Part shown: piece by piece, positions 56,738 through 64,000 of the stretch
Layout of the letters: the number at the start of each line of letters is the position of its first letter
Position numbering within the stretch: position 1 is the stretch's first letter
Source of the DNA: Hymenopus coronatus
Lineage: Eukaryota; Arthropoda; Insecta; Mantodea; Hymenopodidae
Direction: 5' to 3'
DNA: 64,000 nucleotides
NCBI GenBank assembly: GCA_030762935.1
Contig: CM060900.1
Span: 399,995,132-400,059,131 of the forward strand
Translations under genes and position numbers: made by a program
The notes under the pieces: generated by a model
Seen by the model: only the letters and a program-made list of their open reading frames with translations
The model's database searches: none
Told to the model about the DNA's origin: nothing

Positions 56738-59236
56738 CTACTGGGTGTACCCGTAAGTCATGCGGGGAACCCGATGTCGTCTGTATCGGCGTTCAATGAA
56801 TAAGTACTCCCCCAGGGATCTGACAAGTGCGTTCTCATGTTCGACCAATCTGGCGTAGAATTTCTGAGTCCGGCGCCTAATTAAATCCTCCCCGTATGGG
56901 AGGGCCGTAGCTTTATGTAGTATCCTCACTGGGAAACGCCGACATACAGAATTGATTGACCGGAGTCCTCTATTTTGTATCCGGTGTAACTAGCGAAGCC
57001 GGGAGTCTGCTGTCATGCCCCACACTTCGCAGGTGTAGAGTATCACAGTGACTTTGAGCGTCTTCAAAAGACGTAACTTTAACTTGACCGGTGTTAGGGA
57101 GGCCAGATCAGGGCAAAGGGCGGCCGCCTCCCCATTCGTTCTGCCCGAAGCTCACCGCACGTGTTCACGAAAAGTTAGGCCCTTATCAAGAGTGACGCCG
57201 GTATTCGATGGAATTTCCCCACTCTATCCTCTGGCATTGGTAGGAGAATTTGGGTATCTGGGCTGCGTCGGGGCGTTTTCTGGTAAACAGAACAGCATGA
57301 CTTTTGCCCGGATTAACGGACATCCGCCACTGTCTGCTTCAGTCCTGGACGTGAGGGAGGTATCTCTGTGTTGGGTTGACGGCTCTGCGGTAGAGCAGGA
57401 CGTCATCAGCGAACTGGGCCATGTTGACGCCTTGATGTAGGGAAGTCTGCTATAAAGAGGCTAAACAAGGTGCGTGATAAGACATTGCCTTCGGGGGCTC
57501 CACCTCGTAGGGGTTTTTGTGCTGATGTTTGCACCGCAGGTGCATTGGTGTAGGAAGCAGTGTATGATGATGAGTTATCTATGAAGGCCAATCTGGATAA
57601 GTTTGTACAGGTATCCCTCATGCCATGTGGTTCAGAAGGCCTTCTCGACCTCCAATGATATTGTTGGCGTGAATGCCCCGTCCTGAAACCCCAGGGTGGT
57701 TGCGTGCACTATTCGCAGCAGCTGTTGCGTGGCCGAGTGCCCAGGACGAAATCCGAACTGATGGAGCGGGATGGCTTGAATGTCGGCCAGCCTTGGCAAC
57801 AAGTGGTGGAGAAATAACCTCTCGAAGAACTTCGAGAGAGATAGAAGGAGACTGCTGGATCGGTAGCTGGAAGAAAGTGCAGGGACCTTACCAGCCTGCA
57901 AACCACGCGCGCCACTCTCCACTCGCCTCAGGAAGTGGCCCTAGAGTGACGTACATGTTGAACACCTGGTGAGGAACAGCACTGCTCTAAAGAGAAGGCC
58001 GCTTAGCATGATCGCGGGCGGTGAAGCTTTCGTCCTGGGATTCCACTCTCGGTCTGCAGGTATCTGCTATGCAGTTCGCAAGCACATTTATTTTTGCTTG
58101 TGGTTCGTAAACAAGGCCAAGGTTGCCTTGAAGCGGGGAATGGTACTGGTTTCTTTGGCATTGAAGGCTTTTTGCGATTCTCCAGACGTCGCCACCCTCC
58201 AGTTCTTGCACGACAATTGTGGCCTCCCACGTTTGCACTCGGTGGTCGCGTAGTCGGACAGGGAGCTCTCGACGGAGACGCCGTAGAAGATCTCGATTGT
58301 GTAGCTCCGGTTTCGCTGGAATAGTCGGCGGCTGCCCAGGGACGGCGGATGAGGAGTTCCAGATCTTAAGGGATGATCTCCGGGGGTTCGGGTGGTTAGG
58401 TTATGAACCGTTCTTACCACGTGGTAGTAAAGGTTTTGTCTGCTGTCTTTAGGGTGGTTATGTCGGTGATTCTAGGGTTGGGTGGAATTGATGCACTTAG
58501 GCAATCCTTTACGCAAACCCGGTCAATTTCTCTGGATGGACCTGAGAAGTCACGTCTGCAACCCTGGTGTTGTCTTCTTCCATTACGGAATTGCAGTCGG
58601 AATGGAGTGCTGCGAGTGAAGTGAGCATCAGATGAAAGGGGTAGTGCTTTATGATCGCAAAGTCAATGACAGACGGTTGTCCTCGACCATGCGGATGGTG
58701 TGTGGGTTGGCAGGTGCCTGGGACTATTATGGGGATCCCTATCCATCATGCGAACAAATGCTTTGCCTCTTGCATCCTTGACTGGGCCTGAATGCCAATG
58801 CTGATGTTTGGCATTAAAATTCCCGGCGAGGATCACGCAAGGATGACGGGTGAAGAGGGATTCGTAATCAGCAGCTAAGAACGGCCTACCGAGTGGGTGG
58901 TAAACAAAGATTATTACTACCTCCGTTCCTCCGAGCTCAACACACTGCCGTCGCCTCTAGGGCTTGCAGGGGGAGTGGGGATGGGTTTGTAGACCACATT
59001 TTGAATCACAAGGAGCGCTGTGCGGCCTCCAGGGCGGGGCACCCGGTCACTGCGGTGGCAAACATAGCCAGGTAGACGGAAAGTAATGTCAGGACGCAAA
59101 TGTGTTTCCGAAATAGTATGAGGTCCAGAGCATATTGAGCATCAAAGCGCTGAAGCTCATCTTTCTGAAACCACAAGCCATTGGCATTCCCAAAGACGTA
59201 TCGGAAGGAGTTACGAGACCTAGTTCCATCCGCCAT
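56738..59236 (-). pseudogene. LINE ORF2: APE endonuclease plus reverse transcriptase
   Basis: From the high-coordinate end: FGNANGLWFQKDELQRF (EN start; about 59190-59140), LPGYVCHRSDRVPRPGGRTA, VIIFVYHPLGRP and VILAGNFNAKHQHW (about 58835-58795; usually GDFNAK, so an EN catalytic Asp is now Asn). The RT follows: SLSKFFERLFLHHLLPRL, IPLHQFGFRPGHSATQQLLR (about 57770-57720), APEGNVLSRTLFSLFIADFP (RT motif B; usually PQGSVLSP) and MAQFADDVLLY (catalytic FADD, about 57421-57389). The C-terminus has LIRRRTQKFYARLVEHENAL. The ORF is broken by several frameshifts and stops, but all domains are in order. The last 230 codons are nearly continuous. Confidence 0.8.
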
Positions 59237-59559
59237 TCTAGGTCAATGGTGCGAGGCTGAGCAAAAGGGTGAGCCCCTCAAAGAGGATCATCACCTTGCT
59301 GGTAGGATCGATAGCCTGGAAATATCTGGGGAAGAGGTCCCGGACTCTCTCAGTATGGTTCAGAAATAGTTGCTGAAGCCACCTAAAGGTCCAAGAACTC
59401 CACAGCAGGAATGGTGGAGTGTGTGGTTAGAGTCGGTAGGGTGGATTGAGGAGGCAGAGCATCCACCGCTGGCCACTCTTCACGGAAGACGCGCACCGGG
59501 AGCGGTACTGAACCGGCTACTGCGGGTACCTCCCGGTCAGAATCGGATTCGCGGTTCAT

Positions 59560-60858
59560 CCTTTGCCTCTTCAGACTGAGTTGTAGATTGGCGGGTTTAG
59601 ATTGGCATTTGTGTTGTGTGGAAGGGGTGTTTTTCCCCTGCCAATGACCTTATTCGCATATAAGGCGCCTCGTGGTGCTGGTGTTGGTACTTGCCTAGGT
59701 GTCTCCTGGTATATTGGGGGCTCCTGCCTCGCCGGTGGTCTGACTTTGGGGCGCTTTGTCGTGGATGCTGCACTTTGGTTGACTTCCCTTCTCGGGGGCT
59801 GCTGGTTGTTGTCAGGCTTGCTATGGCTGAGGCTCCGGAGGACCGCGTCTTATCGACTCGATGACTCTCAGCCTTGCAGTGCATCCTCCGTAGCAGGCGA
59901 TGTGTTTCCTCCTGCAGTTTGCACACGTGGTCTTGCCTTCCAAGGAGCGCGGGCAGGCATCTTTTGGATGTTTGTAATCACATCGAAGACAGTGCAGTAT
60001 CCGGTGATAATAAACGCAGGAGTGATTGAACCCCAAGCAGCAATGGCACTGGGCGGGACCGCCAGGGCGTCGGGAGGCTTCTACTGAAACCCGAAATTAA
60101 CAGATCGAGGTTACTCGATATATCTTGGTCCAGCTCCACTATTACTAAGAGGAGGGGGTGGGGATTTTTGTGGGCTGTTGCCCAGCTAGAATGTGTTTGG
60201 TGAGCTGCTTCACCAATTTGGGGGTTATATTCTGGCGGTTAAGGTCCTCCTCGATCTCCTTGTTAGACGTGTCCACCGGTAGGTCCCGAATAATGCGCTT
60301 AAGGTCTATGGTCTTATCAAGACCAAAAGTAAAGTGGGGGTGTTCCTCTTTCACTCAGTAGGGGCGCGTAGTCCTCTGGTTTCCGCGCCTGGAAGACATA
60401 GCGGCTCTTGCTTTGCATCATCGTGCACTCCTGGTAGAGGGTTGGCATGACCATCCGAAAAAAGCCCACCACCCCCTGGAAGGAGTGTGGCACCTCTTCT
60501 GTCCGCCGGCAGCGGAGCTGCTGATTCCTGCAGATGTCTGATTTGCGGGAGTCACTGGTTTATCTTTTTTGCATACTACGATGAAGTCATCGGGAGCTTC
60601 AGGATGACTTGCTTCGCCCTGGCCCATAATGGAGGAATGGTAGGAGAAGACCGAGGTCTTGTCCGAATAGGTCGAAAAATCTGTGACGACAGTGTCACAG
60701 TCAGAGTAATCCTGGTTGAATGTTTTATCTAAATGAATGGGTGTTCGCTCTCGAGATCCGCCCTTGTCAGAGGATTCAGTCAAGACCGAACGGGTTGGAG
60801 TCCCCTTTCCGCTTTTGCTTTGGCGGGACTTCCTATGTTTTCGGCTGTAACCGGACAC
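59560..60858 (-). pseudogene. LINE ORF1 (gag-like, zinc knuckles)
   Basis: It starts MSGYSRKHRKSRQSKSGKGT, a basic N-terminus, followed by an acidic Ser/Thr-rich stretch. After a shift come LDKTIDLKRIIRDLPVDTSN, KEIEEDLNRQ and ITPKLVKQLT (about 60320-60190), the conserved pre-knuckle domain. CLRCDYKHPKDACPR and CANCRRKHIACYGGC (about 59980-59870) follow, two CCHC-like knuckles. ORF1 proteins of this clade bind the LINE RNA. At least two frameshifts break the frame. Confidence 0.75.
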
Positions 60859-61317
60859 GAAGGCCTGGGCTGCGCCGTTGGTTATGCCAGTGCTGGTGCT
60901 GGGAATAGGTTCCTGCTCCTTGCTGGCAGGGCCGTTGGGTTTCTCGCTACGGGGAGCGGGCTTTATAGTTGGGTGAGTGGGCTAGGGAGTTACACACAAG
61001 TTTGCAGCGCACACACAACTAACCTAGGACACTACTCACCTTCAGGCAGCCGGTGCACTTTAGCGTGCCGAAACAGAGGGCCGGGACACTGAAGTGCGCC
61101 TTAGTTAACCGAAGGAAAGATGGCTATGGCCTTGTTTGCCTGTGGTTCCGCTGAGCTGTAAGTACGTACTTCCAAGAGCTTGGAGGTATGCTGCTGTTGC
61201 TGTATTGGCCGGTTACGCCTGAAGCTGCACAATGGGTCGCTTCCTGTTGGAGGGGGGTTGAGAACTGGCCTCTCTCGCGCTTATTGGTTGATGATTTGCC
61301 AATCCCCGCGTTTTTTT

Positions 61318-61493
61318 GGTGACACTGATGATACATGAATGAAGATGGGAACACCGGTGGAATGGGATGGTGGGGGAAACCGGAGAACCCGGAGAAAACC
61401 CGCCCCAGCGCCGCTTTGTCCACCACAAGTCGCTTGGGATCGAACCCCTCTAGGTGAGAGGCGAGTGGTCTAACCACTCGGCCACGGCGCGGC
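61318..61493 (-). repeat. SINE, family 1, well-preserved head
   Basis: The minus strand starts gccgtggccgagtggttaga (A box) and has ggggttcgatcccaagcgac (B box). Compared with copies at 1001-1210 and 47725-47958 the 3' tail is missing after 'atcatcagtgtcacc'. It is the best-preserved head of the family in the window. Confidence 0.8.
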
Positions 61494-61509
61494 CAATCCC
61501 CGCGTTCCT

Positions 61510-62460
61510 ACTTAGGGTCTGCCTGTTAGGTTAAGATGTCCGCCGTTGTCTCGGTTTAAGGTGTATTGTTCATTGTTAATTTCGATGCTTTCTCTTACCA
61601 TCCTATGTAGGAATTGGTCCGAAAATGTCAGTCGTTGTATTTGGTTGAAATCTATAGGTGTCCTGTAGATATGGCATGTTCTGTGTGTGCTGATTTCTCT
61701 GGTTGGTGCAATTTTAAACTTCTAATGTGCTCTTGTTGCCTAGTTGTCACCGATCTGCCTGTTTGTTCAAGTATGATGCAGCACAATCAAAGTCCTTCTT
61801 GTATACTCCCGGGTTGGACATGGGGTCACGTGTGTCGTTAACTGGACGTAAGAATGATTTCACTTTCCTGGAGGACTTGTACCTGTTTTTAATATTGTGT
61901 TTGCGTAATATTCACGCTATCTTGCCGGTGGTTCCTTCTATGTAGAGTAGCCAAGCAATGGAATTATTTTTGTCTCCTTTTCTGGTGTTGTTATTTTTCT
62001 TCGTTTTTAAGTTTTTAATAAACCTATCAGGGTATCCATTCGCAGCCAGCACCTGTTGGAAATGATCTAATCCCTCCTCTGGGTTATCTGGGTCACATAT
62101 GCGGGTAGCTCTATGTACGAGAGTATTGGCTACTGCTCGTTTAATGGCTGGCGGGTGGTAGGATGTTTCTTATCTGCAGTGTCTATTGCGGTATTTTCAA
62201 ATGCTTCCAGGTTAAAATCTGCTACTACTAGTGAAAGGGGTGAGCCCATGGCTGCGCCTTGTGTTTGTTGGTAAAGTTTGCCTTTAAAACTGAAGTAATT
62301 ACTCGTGAGGCAATGGTGAACTAGCTTTGGCCAATCTTCTGGGAGCTGGTGACTTCGACCTTCTCTCGGATTATCTTGAGGGCGTCTGCTATCGGTGTAT
62401 TTGTACAGAGAGTTTTGTATATCGAATGATATATTGAGCGATCACACTAATTTATTCTAT
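61510..62460 (-). pseudogene. Penelope-like element with internal RT deletion (copy 5)
   Basis: On the minus strand from 62460: TNTPIADALKIIREKVEVTS, then CLTSNYFSFKGKLYQQTQGA and AAMGSPLSLVVADFNLEAFE, the RT motif-4 signature. The fingers/palm core carrying the catalytic Asp pair is deleted. Sequence resumes in the thumb (ATRICDPDNPEEGLDHFQQV, AANGYP), the linker (YIEGTTGKIARILRKHNIKN, RKVKSFLRPVNDTRDPMS) and a damaged GIY-YIG region (GVYKKDFDCAASYLNKQIGD). The C-terminal end is RESIEI and LNRDNGGHLN. Frameshifts occur throughout. This copy belongs to a different subfamily from copies 1-4. Confidence 0.75.
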
Positions 62461-62466
62461 TCGTCA

Positions 62467-63211
62467 TGGTAGTAGTGGTAGTTATATTAGCGGTGCTGTG
62501 GTGGTGGTGGTAGTTGTAGCTGTAGCAGTGGTAGTGGAAATCGTGAGGAATGCGCTGTTTAAGCATAACAAACACTTATATAACACCGATACGCTTAATC
62601 ACTTTATTGAATAGTACATACAATAACTAGTGAGCGTTTAAGTAAGTGCAATTCAGAGGCAGGCAAACTTCATTCGAGTATTATCGAAGTCTCGCGCACC
62701 TTTGCGCATTTGCGCCTGCACTTTCTCTATCTTCATGGAGCATGGAGTCGTTATACACAGATTTTGACCCGTCTTGGAAGAGTAACATACGATTTAGTTT
62801 GTTCTTCCGTGGAGCAAGTAGGCTTGTATTGTATGTATCTAAATAAGTAAGCATCAATATTTAAAAGTGGTTTATTATTGGAACGAAATAGTCACGATAA
62901 AATGAAGCTAAGTTACACAGTAAAACTATAAAATGAAAGATACATAGCCGAGCACAGTAGTTGTCATACAACATTTAATACAGGTGTACAGAAGTGAATT
63001 GTAAGAGTGCGGGTGTGGATATACGTACTTATTTTCGATTCAGTGATTAAGAAATGTGTATATTCTGAGTGAAATTTGCGACTGTTATATTTTTTGAAAT
63101 GTGTTTTGTACGTGAATGGAAGTAATAACTACTGAGTGAGCTGTACTACTTGTCACTTCGACCCCGCCCTTCTGAATTGGTAAGTAAATCATAGGAAGTT
63201 TTATTATTCTG
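62467..63211. other. Unassigned sequence with GGT/GTA-rich stretch
   Basis: 62467-62540 is a degenerate GTG/GTA trinucleotide stretch. The remainder up to the MITE shows no recognisable feature. Confidence 0.4.
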
Positions 63212-63963
63212 GGTAATTATTGAGAACTTGGGCCCCTCTAGAAACTAAACAAATTGTGGTTTGACTGTAAGTTTGGTTTATACTGTTACGTTTTCACCAA
63301 TTTTTTTTTTATCGGAAAAGCTCCGTAATTAAGTTAGACGCTAATTTATTAGGTGCGCGTAGCGATCCTTTTTTCTGAATATTTATGAAGTATGCTGCCT
63401 AGAAGGAGTAGAATATAAATAAAGAAGTATTGTAGTACTTTTGCAATGAAATATATAATAATACTACACACTAAAGTGCCTAAAACCTGAGTTTCATTGT
63501 CGGCGGCAGGTGAACAGTGTTGTGGAATGCAACACCGGCATATGTCGCTAGACGCTGTGCTGATGTATGACAAGTATGTTTCACGCAGATACAGCTGCTC
63601 AGTAAATTTTAGTATGCAGAACTTCGGCCACTCTAAAATTGAATGAAACTAAGTGCGATTGATTGACTTTGTATTTATGATGACAATTTCAAAGCCTGTG
63701 GATTTCAAATTTAGCGCAAGGTTAGGTTCCAATCCGTTTAGGTTAGTGTGTATATATAAATTTATGTTTCTAATTTTATATCGTGGTAGTACCTCATTAT
63801 CGATATTTCCAACAACTCCTAACAGCGCAATGGATACAACATTAGTTTTTTAAACCATCTCCCCACCCATAATCCCTCTCTAACCACACCGGTCCCGTTA
63901 GAGTGCAAAACTGGCATAAGTCGCAGCGGAGAGAGTTAGCGGCCCAACTTGTAAATAATTACC
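63212..63963 (-). mobile_element. hAT-like MITE, copy B
   Basis: It has the same 752-bp length as copy A (36606-37357) in inverted orientation, with about 95% identity by eye. The ends are GGTAATTATTGAGAACTTGG and, read inward from the right, GGTAATTATTTACAAGTTGG. The 8-bp flanks differ (ttattctg and ctcattgt), so the target duplication has decayed or one flank was rearranged. Confidence 0.8.
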
Positions 63964-64000
63964 CTCATTGTCAATATTCCAGAAAAACAGTAAACAGTGC

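Larger units (their letters stand above)
55928..61100 (-). mobile_element. Jockey-like LINE, near full length
   Basis: The minus-strand element has a 3' poly-A, seen as a T-rich run at about 55928-55949. It has ORF2 (about 59236-56738), ORF1 (about 60858-59560) and a 5' region of a few hundred bp. At about 5.2 kb it has the expected length for a Jockey-clade element. The GC content is clearly higher than the surroundings. A (CA)n microsatellite interrupts the 3' region at 56371. The 5' end is approximate and no clear target duplication was found. Confidence 0.75.

Noticed and set aside
61124..61477. 117-codon minus-strand open frame
   Set aside because: It coincides with the family-1 SINE and adjacent sequence; similar frames appear in other SINE copies by shared sequence, not by coding constraint.
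36606..63963. A 27-kb giant transposon (Maverick/Polinton-like) bounded by 752-bp inverted repeats
   Set aside because: Each 752-bp repeat is itself a complete element with its own inverted ends, and copy A has its own 8-bp duplication. No polymerase, integrase or capsid genes lie between them.

Overview
The window is nuclear DNA from an animal, most likely an insect. It has spliced exons with GT/AG borders, kilobase-scale AT-rich introns, tRNA-derived SINEs, microsatellites, and a very dense load of mariner/Tc1, PIF/Harbinger, hAT, piggyBac-like, Penelope-like and Jockey-type elements. This mix fits a TE-rich arthropod, perhaps a hemimetabolous insect such as a cockroach, termite or stick insect. 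Species identity is inference only.

The one host gene I can support is on the minus strand: a VAT-1-like member of the zinc-independent MDR/quinone-oxidoreductase family. Exon 1 (33748-33825), exon 2 (18392-18583) and exon 3 (1698-1908) join in frame. They are separated by introns of about 15.2 and 16.5 kb, and the gene runs off the low-coordinate end of the window. Almost everything else identifiable between 1 and 33.8 kb is transposon sequence inside these two introns.

Intron 2 (1909-18391) holds a piggyBac-like MITE, a palindromic MITE, a deleted copy of an unusual GAGGCA-ended DNA transposon, several Penelope-like fragments (one beside a hammerhead-like motif), a hAT fragment and three mariner/Tc1-type relics. 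Intron 1 (18584-33747) holds a Tc1 element, the longer copy of the GAGGCA transposon (22892-25592, intron-containing transposase-like gene with a GGQNKN motif), and an end-to-end PIF/Harbinger element (25872-33565) with convergent Myb-like and DDE genes, both decayed.

From 34 to 64 kb I see no host gene. This part holds a polypyrimidine tract, a head-to-tail deleted mariner, two inverted 752-bp hAT-like MITEs (36606-37357 and 63212-63963), a diverged tandem-repeat block (41.6-46.4 kb) split by a SINE and a mariner, a dead hAT transposase, a LINE fragment, a 2.66-kb foldback element with about 260-bp inverted arms, a nearly full-length but frameshifted Jockey-like LINE on the minus strand (about 56-61 kb) and a fifth Penelope-like fragment.

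The best candidate for something poorly described is the GAGGCA transposon family. Two independent copies have clean TIRs, a different 4-bp duplication each (ACTT and ACAT), reiterated internal copies of the TIR motif, and a spliced transposase-like gene of the SDNCGGQNKN / GHSFLP type. The foldback element and the 240/610-bp repeat block come next. All protein assignments were made by eye from translated motifs; no database search was run.
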